Notes under the pieces: generated by a model
Seen by the model: only the letters and a program-made list of their open reading frames with translations
What the model was told of the DNA's origin: nothing
The model's database searches: none
Source: CANKHA01 sp034668785
GTDB lineage: Bacteria > Pseudomonadota > Alphaproteobacteria > Rhizobiales > Xanthobacteraceae
Reading direction: 5' to 3'
DNA: 12,328 bases
NCBI GenBank assembly: GCA_034668785.1
Contig: JAXDOS010000107.1
Span: 1 to 12,328 of the forward strand
Translations under genes and position numbers: made by a program
Shown: piece by piece, positions 6,781 through 12,328 of the stretch
Numbering within the stretch: position 1 is the stretch's first letter
Layout: each line of letters starts with the position of its first letter

Positions 6781-7838
6781 AAGGCGAAGCGATCGCGCAG
6801 ATTTCGCCGCTGAGCCACGATCTGCGCGATGACCGCGCGTTCGGTATCGCTGGCGACCAATCCATCGATGAGATCGACCTGATTCATGGCGATAAGCTGC
6901 AGGATTTCGCTGCGCACCTCGCCGGCCGCATTACGCGGCAGCGTTGCGATCACCTGAAGATGCTCTGGCATGGCTGTTTGGCTGAACTTGGCGCCGACGA
7001 AATCCCGCAATTCCCGCTCCGTTAATTTCTGATCGGCTTCAACAAAAGCATATAGCCCGGTCCCAGCGCGGCGGTCGGGAAAAGCGACAATCGCCACGTC
7101 GCGCACCGCCGCATGCTCACGCAGGCGCGATGCTATCAACGGCGCGTCGTGGACCAGCCGAGCGCCGCCGCCTTCGCGATCGGTGAAACCGAACAGGCCG
7201 CGCGTCACGCCCTGGTAAACTTTTTTGCCGGTCGCCATCCAAATTCGGGTGAGCCAGCTTTTGCGCGCGAGCACGCGTTTTTCGGCGGGCGTCAGCGCGT
7301 CGGGCAGGTAGCGCCGCTTGTGCTTAAGCAGGTGCCGCAAGTCCTCATAGCGGGCAATCCGAAACAGCCGTCCACGACGGGAGAAATGCGCGGCAAGCTG
7401 GAAATCGGTCAGATAGGCGCGGCCGTCGGCGCCGCGCAGCCAATTTTGCTCCTTGGCGAGATCGTTGTGGCAGATGCCGGCACGGTGCAGCCGCCGCAGC
7501 ACCGCCTTGGCGGAGCGGAAATACGGGCGATCTCCGTAAGGTTTCGCAATGTGAAGCGCGACGCCATCGATCCAGCCCCGGACCAGTTCGTAGCGTCCGG
7601 CAAACAGCAAGGGCGGAGCAATCCGCAGCGGTCCCGCCCGTCGTAGCGCGCGGCTCTCGCGATTGAACAAATGCCGCGCGATCGGCCACGTCCACCACGG
7701 TACTTCATCGATGTGGCGCAACACCGCGTCGACCTCGCCTTCCGGCGCGCGAAAGCGGCCGCGCTCGACGGTCGAGAACACGTCGCGCTTCAGCACGACG
7801 CCGCTGCGCCAGCGCTCGGATATTTCGCTCGGCTGCAT
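6777..7838 (-). CDS. RIO/KdkA-like kinase fused to an isolated ANL (acyl-CoA synthetase) C-terminal domain
   Basis: This is a 353-residue, two-domain protein of unknown role. Residues about 10-180 form a small kinase-like domain: a candidate ATP-binding Lys17 (VVLKRD), Glu61, a hinge-like region near RGWIDG (88-92), a catalytic loop HNDLAKEQN (124-132) with Asp126 and Asn132, and a DFG-like DFQ (145-147). This resembles RIO or lipopolysaccharide (KdkA/InaA) kinases and looks active. Residues about 226-316 match the C-terminal subdomain of ANL adenylate-forming enzymes (VRDVAIVAFPDRRAG, AFVEAD, LPRNAAGEVRSEIL). No adenylation domain is present, and the usual catalytic Lys after Gly is Glu307. 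A basic amphipathic stretch (about 190-215) links the two and might touch the membrane. ATG 7838 lies 2 bases after the trmFO stop (TAGGCATG), which implies translational coupling. The frame stays open upstream but there lies inside trmFO. Confidence 0.8.
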   Translation of the reverse strand: MQPSEISERWRSGVVLKRDVFSTVERGRFRAPEGEVDAVLRHIDEVPWWTWPIARHLFNRESRALRRAGPLRIAPPLLFAGRYELVRGWIDGVALHIAKPYGDRPYFRSAKAVLRRLHRAGICHNDLAKEQNWLRGADGRAYLTDFQLAAHFSRRGRLFRIARYEDLRHLLKHKRRYLPDALTPAEKRVLARKSWLTRIWMATGKKVYQGVTRGLFGFTDREGGGARLVHDAPLIASRLREHAAVRDVAIVAFPDRRAGTGLYAFVEADQKLTERELRDFVGAKFSQTAMPEHLQVIATLPRNAAGEVRSEILQLIAMNQVDLIDGLVASDTERAVIAQIVAQRRNLRDRFAF

Positions 7839-7840
7839 GC

Positions 7841-9247
7841 CTATTCCGCCGCGGCCATGTGCAAGTCGCCGGCGGCCCAGCGGTCGAGATCGGCCAGAGC
7901 CCGTGCGCAAAGCGCCCGTTTCCGCAGCGCCTTTTCCGCGCCGCGAACGTGCGGTCCCTCGGGTTGCTGCGTTGATCCGCCAATCGGCGGGAACAGACCG
8001 AAATTGACATTCATCGGCTGAAACGATCCAGGGCCGGCATCGATGGTTTCCAGATGGCCGCCGGTGATATGGCCAAAAAGCGCGCCATGGGCGGTGGTCG
8101 GAGGCGGCGCTGTAAGGACTTCGCCGAGGCATTCGGCGGCGGCGAAGCGTCCAGCCAGAAGCCCGATCGCCGCCGACTCCACATAACCTTCGCAGCCGGT
8201 GATCTGGCCGGCGAAACGGAGCCTTGGCATCGCCTTCAGCCGCAGCGTCGCATCTAGCAGCTTCGGTGAGTTGAGAAAGGTGTTGCGATGCAGTCCGCCA
8301 AGGCGGGCGAATTCGGCATTTTCCAGACCGGGAATGCTGCGGAAAATCCGCGTCTGTTCGCCGTGCTTCAGTTTGGTTTGGAAGCCGACCATGTTGAACA
8401 AGGTGCCGAGCTTGTTGTCCTGCCGAAGCTGCACCACCGCATAGGCCTTCTCCTGCGGTTGATGCGGATTGGTGAGGCCGAAAGGTTTCATCGGCCCATG
8501 GCGCAAGGTCTCCACTCCGCGCTCGGCCATGATCTCGATCGGCAGGCAGCCATCGAAATAGGGCGTCGAGGTTTCCCATTCATGGAAGCTGGTCTTGTCG
8601 CCGGCGAGCAACGCGGCAACGAAGGCCTCGTATTGCGCGCGCGTCATCGGGCAGTTGATGTAATCCGCGCCCGAGCCCCCGGGGCCGGCCTTGTCGTAAC
8701 GCGACTGGAACCAGGCGACCGAAAGGTCGATGGACTCGCGATGCACGATGGGGGCGATGGCGTCGAAGAAAGCCAGCGCGTCTTCGCCGGTTAATGCGCG
8801 GACCGCATCCGCCAAAGCGGGCGAGGTGAGGGGGCCGGTCGAGATAATAACATTGTCCCACGCCTCGGGCGGCAGGCCCGAGACTTCCGCGCGATGGACT
8901 TCTATCAGCGGATGGCTTTCGATCGCGCGGGTGATGGCCGCGGAAAATCCGTCGCGGTCGACGGCGAGCGCCCCGCCGGCGGGAACCTGATTGGCGTCCG
9001 CCACGCGCATCACCAGGGAGCCAAGGCGGCGCATCTCCTCGTGCAGCAGGCCGATGGCCGAATTTTCCTTGTCGTCGGAACGGAAGGAATTCGAGCAGAC
9101 CAATTCGGCCAAGCTTTCGGTCTTATGCACGGCCGTCATGACCGTGGGTCGCATCTCATGGAGATGCACCTGAACGCCTCGACCAGCTGCTTGCCAAGCC
9201 GCCTCAGAGCCCGCCAGCCCGCCGCCGATGATGTGAATGGGTGTCAT
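7841..9247 (-). CDS. trmFO: Methylenetetrahydrofolate-tRNA-(uracil-5-)-methyltransferase TrmFO
   Basis: TrmFO makes 5-methyluridine at position 54 of tRNA in the cytoplasm, using methylenetetrahydrofolate as carbon donor and FAD as reductant. The 468-residue product has the FAD-binding IIGGGLAGSEAA (6-17), CSNSFRSDD (51-59) and FDGCLPIE (231-238). Cys51 and Cys234 appear to correspond to Cys53 and the catalytic Cys226 of the Bacillus enzyme. The second FAD motif GQITGCEGYVESAA (347-360) is intact. The start is ATG 9247, which opens directly with the dinucleotide-binding strand; an upstream in-frame extension adds 12 residues without family likeness. The Shine-Dalgarno sequence is weak. It is the first gene of a two-gene unit with the kinase-ANL gene. 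An inverted repeat lies 16-38 bases upstream. The length is typical of alphaproteobacterial TrmFO. Confidence 0.96.
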   Translation of the reverse strand: MTPIHIIGGGLAGSEAAWQAAGRGVQVHLHEMRPTVMTAVHKTESLAELVCSNSFRSDDKENSAIGLLHEEMRRLGSLVMRVADANQVPAGGALAVDRDGFSAAITRAIESHPLIEVHRAEVSGLPPEAWDNVIISTGPLTSPALADAVRALTGEDALAFFDAIAPIVHRESIDLSVAWFQSRYDKAGPGGSGADYINCPMTRAQYEAFVAALLAGDKTSFHEWETSTPYFDGCLPIEIMAERGVETLRHGPMKPFGLTNPHQPQEKAYAVVQLRQDNKLGTLFNMVGFQTKLKHGEQTRIFRSIPGLENAEFARLGGLHRNTFLNSPKLLDATLRLKAMPRLRFAGQITGCEGYVESAAIGLLAGRFAAAECLGEVLTAPPPTTAHGALFGHITGGHLETIDAGPGSFQPMNVNFGLFPPIGGSTQQPEGPHVRGAEKALRKRALCARALADLDRWAAGDLHMAAAE

Positions 9248-9262
9248 GGCGCATAGGTAGGC

Positions 9263-9285
9263 TATTGCAGGGCGGGGCTGCAATA
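9263..9285. repeat. Inverted repeat directly upstream of trmFO
   Basis: TATTGCAG (9263-9270) and CTGCAATA (9278-9285) are perfect inverted arms around a 7-base GC-rich spacer, 16-38 bases before the trmFO start. The half-sites share ATTGCA/TGCAAT with the inner repeat upstream of yajC. It could be an operator or a leader hairpin. Confidence 0.5.
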
Positions 9286-9300
9286 AAAGGCGGACCGCAA

Positions 9301-9336
9301 AACGAAAACGCCTGCCGAAGCAGGCGTTTGTTCGTT
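9301..9336 (-). terminator. Rho-independent terminator of the DUF1127 gene, UUCG tetraloop
   Basis: Read on the minus strand, a perfect 10-bp stem AAACGCCTGC/GCAGGCGTTT closes the very stable loop TTCG and is followed by TTTTCGTTTT. Additional outer pairing AACGAA/TTCGTT (9301-9306, 9331-9336) is possible as an alternative. It lies 14 bases after the DUF1127 stop codon and before trmFO, separating the two transcripts. Confidence 0.85.
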
Positions 9337-9350
9337 ATAAGGGCGCCCAA

Positions 9351-9503
9351 TTAACGCTCAGAGCGTTCCCAGGCCACCCGTGGGATGTCCTCGCGAGTAA
9401 TCCCAGCGTCGGCCAGTTCCCGATCGCTGAGAAGCGAAAGCTGGTGGAGCGTATGGCTGCAGCGCCTCCAGGCCCGCAAAAAACGAATGACGTAGATAAG
9501 CAT
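9351..9503 (-). CDS. DUF1127 small protein
   Basis: This is a 50-residue basic protein. The N-terminal half is amphipathic and Arg-rich (IRFLRAWRRC). The C-terminal half carries the DUF1127 signature LSDRELADAGITREDIPRV (about 25-43), with an acidic tail. Members of this family are very common in Alphaproteobacteria. Several bind RNA or affect phosphate, carbon or stress responses, but the role of this copy is unknown. ATG 9503 has AAGGGG correctly placed before it. The gene stands alone, with its own terminator at 9301-9336. Its upstream region holds a CtrA box about 150 bases away and a TATATT -10-like element (9584-9589) without a well-spaced -35. Confidence 0.9.
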   Translation of the reverse strand: MLIYVIRFLRAWRRCSHTLHQLSLLSDRELADAGITREDIPRVAWERSER

Positions 9504-9653
9504 AATCAATCCCCTTTTCTCATACCGTACGCGATTCTCGTCGAATCTGAATGATTTACGCTTACGGCTTCGATTTAGGGGCGAATATAACGGGATTAGT
9601 GCGCCGCACCATCAAAAATGCTGCGCCGCAGCCAAGCACAAAACGCATGGCTA

Positions 9654-9670
9654 GTTAAGGTCACGTTAAG
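9654..9670 (-). promoter_or_regulatory. CtrA-type binding box (TTAA-N7-TTAAC)
   Basis: On the minus strand the sequence TTAACGTGACCTTAAC matches the CtrA consensus TTAA-N7-TTAAC exactly; the TTAA pair is at 9655-9658 and 9666-9669. It lies in the 206-base gap between the DJ-1/PfpI gene and the DUF1127 gene, about 150 bases before the latter. CtrA is the cell-cycle response regulator of Alphaproteobacteria. Binding here is inferred only from the motif. Confidence 0.5.
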
Positions 9671-9682
9671 CGAATCGGTAAC

Positions 9683-9700
9683 CGCAGCCCGCCGGCTGCG
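9683..9700 (-). terminator. Stem-loop after the DJ-1/PfpI gene
   Basis: CGCAGCC (9683-9689) pairs perfectly with GGCTGCG (9694-9700) around a 4-base loop, 9 bases after the frame-corrected stop codon. No T-run follows on the minus strand, so termination would be weak or Rho-assisted. Confidence 0.4.
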
Positions 9701-9709
9701 TGGTGGTTC

Positions 9710-10271
9710 CTAGGCCGCGCTCCGTTGGGCGTGGCGGCCCTCGGCGACCTCTTCGATGATCTTGGCGGAAAAGGCGTCAAGGTCGCCTGGATTGCGCGAG
9801 GTGATGATCCCCCTGGTCGGTTACGACCGTGGAATCCTCCCACTTGCCGCCGGCATTGATCACGTCGGTCTTGATGGATTTATAGGAGGTGCATTTGCGG
9901 CCCTTGATGATGCCGGTCTCGATCAGCAGCCAAGGAGCGTGGCACACCGCCGCGACGATCTTCTTCTGCTCGTAGAAGTCGCGGATGAGTTTCAGCGCCT
10001 TATCATTGATGCGCAGCAAATCCGGATTGATCTGACCGCCCGGCAACACCAAGGCGTCATAGTCGTTTGCGGAAACCTCATCGAGACTGCGGTCGACCTT
10101 CACGGGTCGGCCCCAGTCCTTCATCTGCCAGCCTTTGATCTCACCCTTTTCCGGCGAGACCACGTGCACCGTAGCGCCGGCTTCCTTGAGCTTGTCGCGT
10201 GGGACTTCGAGCTCGGATTGCTCGAAGCCATGGGTGGCGAGAATGGCGATTTTCTTGCCTTGGATCTGCAT
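9710..10271 (-). CDS. DJ-1/PfpI family protein, frameshifted near the C-terminus
   Basis: This cytoplasmic protein belongs to the DJ-1/PfpI superfamily (PfpI/YhbO branch), linked in other bacteria to protein and carbonyl stress defence; the substrate is uncertain. The nucleophile-elbow motif AAVCHAPWLL contains Cys110 followed by His111, with Glu17 (HGFEQ) as the usual partner. As written, the frame ends at 9777 after 164 residues with a foreign tail (GDHHLAQSRRP). Removing one base from the C-run at 9809-9813 (plus strand) restores GIITSRNPGDLDAFSAKIIE and a stop at 9710, giving 186 residues, normal for the family. So this is either a sequencing error or a true mutation. The catalytic part lies before the shift. 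Start ATG 10271 has AGGAGT at 5 bases. It lies 70 bases after the DUF6295-type gene and is probably the last gene of that operon. Confidence 0.85.
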
Positions 10272-10341
10272 GGGATACTCCTGCGAATAGCGGATACGCC
10301 CGTGAGGCTAACCGGCAGGGCAGGGCCAAGGTTCCAGCGAA

Positions 10342-10602
10342 CTAAGCGTGTGCTGTCTCGCCGCTGGCCAAAGCGGCCTCGATTTTTTCGATAAGCGCGC
10401 GCGCCGAGGCGGCGCTCAGTTCCACGGCGACGCGCTCGCGCGCGCCGTCCGCCTCGTTGATGAAATCGATACTCAAGGCGTGATCGAGCGGCGCATGGTA
10501 GGGGTGATCAAAATAAACGTTTGCCGTGTCGATCCGCATCCACCCGGCCGGTCCTTTGGCACTGCCGAACACGGCGGCCTTTTCCACGATGTATGAACAC
10601 AT
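10342..10602 (-). CDS. DUF6295-type small protein
   Basis: This is an 86-residue protein of unknown function. It opens MCSYIVEKAAVFGSAKG, continues with GWMRIDTANVYFDHPYHAP and ends in a helical segment (SAASARALIEKIEAAL). I recognise this from memory as the DUF6295 family; no activity is known to me. His-rich YFDHPYHAPLDHAL (about 30-43) is the most striking part and could bind metal, but this is speculation. The start is ATG 10602, with GGGAG six bases before it; a longer in-frame version reaches back over the dienelactone hydrolase 3' end and lacks likeness. It lies 17 bases after the hydrolase gene, so the two are very likely co-transcribed. No signal peptide is visible. Confidence 0.75.
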   Translation of the reverse strand: MCSYIVEKAAVFGSAKGPAGWMRIDTANVYFDHPYHAPLDHALSIDFINEADGARERVAVELSAASARALIEKIEAALASGETAHA

Positions 10603-10619
10603 GCTGAGCTCCCGTTCGT

Positions 10620-11369
10620 CTAAGCGGAAAGATATTTGTTGTAAAAGGCCAAAACTTTTTGCCATCCGTCCGCGGCCTGCTCCGGCCCAAAGCCTGGACG
10701 CGCGGTGTTGAAGAAGGCGTGACCGACGCCATCGTAGCGGTGGAACTCGTAATTCTTACCCAGCTTCTTCAGCACCTCTTCGGTGCGGTTCACCTGATCG
10801 GGCGATGGATTCTTATCGTTGTTGCCGAAAATCCCGAGGATCGGGCAGCGTAGCCTTTCGGTCAGATCGATCGGCGCGACCGGGCGCTTCGCGTTTAGTT
10901 GGGTGGGATCGTCGACGATGACATTGCCGCCCCAGCAGTCCACGAGCGCATGGAAACCGGGGACGGTGCAAGCCGTGAGATAGGCATGGCGGCCACCAGA
11001 GCAAAATCCGATGATTCCGACCTTGCCGTTGGCATCGGACTGGGAATGCAGGAAAGCCAAAGCTCCGGCGGCATCGCCTACCACCTGTTCGTCGGCAACG
11101 CCGCCAGCCGCGCGCACACGCGCGCCGATATCGTCCGGATCGCCCGGGCCTTCGCGGAAATATAGATGCGGGCTGATGGTCGCGAAGCCATGATGGGCAA
11201 GCTTCCGCGTTGCCTCGATGATCCATTCGTCCCAGCCGGGGAGGTGGTGAATTAAAACCACACCCGGAAACGGCCCGCTGCCGGAGGGACGCGCGTAATA
11301 GGCTTCCCCCATGTCGCCCTGGTGGCCGCGAAATTTCACAAGGTCCGCAATCATCCCTCTATAGCTCAT
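10620..11369 (-). CDS. Dienelactone hydrolase family protein
   Basis: This is a 249-residue alpha/beta-hydrolase of the dienelactone hydrolase family, predicted cytoplasmic. The family normally uses a Cys-Asp-His triad. Here the nucleophile elbow is GFCSGG (121-126, Cys123), the acid is Asp185 in GNNDKNPSPDQ, and the base is His217 in DGVGHAFF. The oxyanion-side strand VVLIHHLPGWDEW (37-49) is also typical. There are no other aromatic-degradation genes nearby, so a role in chloroaromatic breakdown is not supported; the natural substrate is unknown. The start is ATG 11369 with TGAGGA just upstream. A GTG four codons earlier (11381) is in frame but itself overlaps that ribosome-binding sequence. 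It is the first gene of the DLH, DUF6295, DJ-1/PfpI cluster, with a promoter candidate at 11403-11430. Confidence 0.9.
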   Translation of the reverse strand: MSYRGMIADLVKFRGHQGDMGEAYYARPSGSGPFPGVVLIHHLPGWDEWIIEATRKLAHHGFATISPHLYFREGPGDPDDIGARVRAAGGVADEQVVGDAAGALAFLHSQSDANGKVGIIGFCSGGRHAYLTACTVPGFHALVDCWGGNVIVDDPTQLNAKRPVAPIDLTERLRCPILGIFGNNDKNPSPDQVNRTEEVLKKLGKNYEFHRYDGVGHAFFNTARPGFGPEQAADGWQKVLAFYNKYLSA

Positions 11370-11402
11370 CGTGTTCCTCACATTCCGCGCTGACGAAAGG
11401 TA

Positions 11403-11430
11403 ATTATATCGTTCTGCTGGGAGACGGTAA
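11403..11430 (-). promoter_or_regulatory. Sigma70-like promoter for the dienelactone hydrolase operon
   Basis: On the minus strand there is a perfect -10 box TATAAT (11403-11408). A weaker -35 candidate TTACCG (11425-11430) lies 16 bases before it. The predicted transcript would start about 27 bases before the hydrolase start codon. It sits directly behind the stop codon of the dehydrogenase gene, which suggests that the hydrolase operon is transcribed independently. Confidence 0.5.
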
Positions 11431-11435
11431 GGGGA

Positions 11436-12328
11436 TTATTCCTGCACGCTGGCGCCGCCGAAGCGTTCCTTCCAGCGCGGAATGACCTCCTTGTTGTAAA
11501 CGTTGTCCGGCACGTTCCCACTCAGTGCCGCGAGCACCGAGCGCGCCGCCCAAGCAACTCCGGGCCGAAGCTCGCCGCCGCCGTTGAATCCGGCAGAGTG
11601 CGGTGACAGCAACACCTTGTCACCGAGCGCACGCAGAGGAGAGTCGATAGGCAGTGGTTCCTCCTCGAAGGCATCGATTGCCGCCGCGGCAACGCGACCG
11701 GCGGCGAGCGCGCGCGCCAGCGCCGCCTCGTCGACGACTTTGCCGCGAGCGGTATTGATGACGATGGCAGTGGGTTTCATCAGCGCAAGTTCGCGCTCCG
11801 CCAGCATGCAACGGGTTTCTTTGGTCAGAACGACATGGAACGACACCACGTCGGATTCGAGCAGCAGCGTGTCGTAATCCACGCTTTTGGCGCCGGCGAG
11901 AAGGAAGCGCGCCGGGTCGATATAAGGGTCATAGGCGAGGATGCGGATGCGCCACGGCGCCAACAGTTGCGCGACACGGCTGCCGATACGCCCTAAGCCG
12001 ACGATGCCGAGTGTGATGCCCGGATAGTCGTCGGACAGGCGGCTGCCGATATAAGTGGTGGCGTGATGCGGTTCGCGCCATTTGCCGGCGCGGACATCGG
12101 CGTCACGCTCACGGACCTTTTTCAAAATCGCCAGCATCAGCGTCACCGTGGTTTCGGCCACGGCGAAACAGTTGGACTCCGTTGGCGCATGGCAGACCAT
12201 GATGCCAAGCTCCGTTGCCGCCTCCACATCAACGTCATCGACGCCGACCGTGTACTTAGCGACGATGCGCAGCCGCTGCGATCCCTGCATGATCCTCCGG
12301 CTGACCGGCGTATGGCGGATCGACGTGC
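11436..12328 (-). CDS. D-isomer-specific 2-hydroxyacid dehydrogenase (phosphoglycerate dehydrogenase-like), 5' end outside the window
   Basis: This is an NAD-dependent dehydrogenase acting on a D-2-hydroxyacid, of the phosphoglycerate/hydroxypyruvate type. The frame is open to the window edge, and the residues before the first ATG (HTPVSRRI) fit the family, so the gene begins outside. Counting from Met at 12290, the nucleotide-binding motif is VGLGRIGSRVAQLL (97-110). The active-site residues are Arg182 (NTARGKVVDE), Glu211 (DAFEEEPLP) and His231 (LSPHSAGF). AKYTVGVDDVDVEAATELGI (11-30) is the usual segment of the substrate domain. There is no ACT domain: the chain ends soon after the catalytic domain (VYNKEVIPRW). 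This makes a simple SerA assignment uncertain, so no gene symbol is given. About 296 residues are visible. The dienelactone hydrolase gene starts 66 bases downstream and seems to have its own promoter. Confidence 0.9.
   Translation of the reverse strand, partial: TSIRHTPVSRRIMQGSQRLRIVAKYTVGVDDVDVEAATELGIMVCHAPTESNCFAVAETTVTLMLAILKKVRERDADVRAGKWREPHHATTYIGSRLSDDYPGITLGIVGLGRIGSRVAQLLAPWRIRILAYDPYIDPARFLLAGAKSVDYDTLLLESDVVSFHVVLTKETRCMLAERELALMKPTAIVINTARGKVVDEAALARALAAGRVAAAAIDAFEEEPLPIDSPLRALGDKVLLSPHSAGFNGGGELRPGVAWAARSVLAALSGNVPDNVYNKEVIPRWKERFGGASVQE

Noticed and set aside
7839..8579. Upstream extension of the kinase-ANL frame to 600 residues
   Set aside because: This part lies inside trmFO on the same strand in another frame. 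It is low-complexity, Arg-rich and has no family likeness; the real start is ATG 7838.
9600..9631. Short palindromes GTGCGCCGCAC and GCTGCGCCGCAGC upstream of the DUF1127 gene
   Set aside because: The arms are 4-5 bp, GC-rich and expected by chance; they do not match each other enough to call a repeat.
9756..10394. Plus-strand open frame of 212 residues opposite the DJ-1/PfpI and DUF6295 genes
   Set aside because: It is the mirror of two well-supported genes, with no recognisable domain and no ribosome-binding site; GC-rich DNA often leaves the opposite strand open.
10620..11369. clcD-type chloroaromatic degradation gene
   Set aside because: The fold and triad fit dienelactone hydrolase, but no dioxygenase or muconate cycloisomerase genes are near.
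11436..12328. serA as a firm gene symbol
   Set aside because: The catalytic Arg-Glu-His set fits many 2-hydroxyacid dehydrogenases and no ACT domain is present, so the substrate cannot be fixed.

Overview
The window is a GC-rich stretch of alphaproteobacterial chromosome, most likely from Hyphomicrobiales (Rhizobiales), near Nitrobacteraceae or Xanthobacteraceae. This rests on the pcm-nlpD order, the separate yajC-secD-secF operon followed by a squalene/phytoene-synthase-fold gene, folate-dependent TrmFO, a DUF1127 micro-protein and a CtrA-type TTAA-N7-TTAA box. No insertion sequence, phage gene, CRISPR array, rRNA or tRNA was seen. It looks like core genome with a few unusual genes.

Left part (1-6780). 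The 3' end of pcm is followed by a LysM/LytM envelope protein (NlpD/DipM type) whose zinc site is degenerate. Its 3' end overlaps, tail to tail, an ATPase of the DUF815 type on the minus strand. The ATPase gene is divergent from yajC-secD-secF, the ancillary part of the Sec translocon. The 177-base gap between them holds a strong nested inverted repeat and a sigma70-like promoter. Directly behind secF lies a gene of the squalene/phytoene synthase fold that reads better as a homologue of the mitochondrial complex I assembly factor NDUFAF6 than as an enzyme. The Mth938-domain (NDUFAF3-like) gene I would expect between the two is absent.

Middle (6777-9503), all on the minus strand. A DUF1127 gene ends in a UUCG-loop terminator. 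Then comes trmFO (tRNA U54 methylation), followed after 2 bases by the most unusual gene here: a RIO/KdkA-like kinase domain fused to an isolated C-terminal subdomain of the ANL (acyl-CoA synthetase) superfamily, with no adenylating domain.

Right part (9504-12328), all on the minus strand. A D-2-hydroxyacid dehydrogenase, cut by the window edge, is followed by a likely operon with its own promoter: a dienelactone hydrolase, a DUF6295-type small protein and a DJ-1/PfpI protein. The DJ-1/PfpI gene carries a one-base frameshift in a run of five C (plus strand). A consensus CtrA box lies between it and the DUF1127 gene.

The best candidates for something undescribed are the kinase-ANL fusion coupled to trmFO, the palindrome over the yajC-sec promoter, and the CtrA-type boxes. 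All assignments come from reading the sequence by eye; no database search was run.
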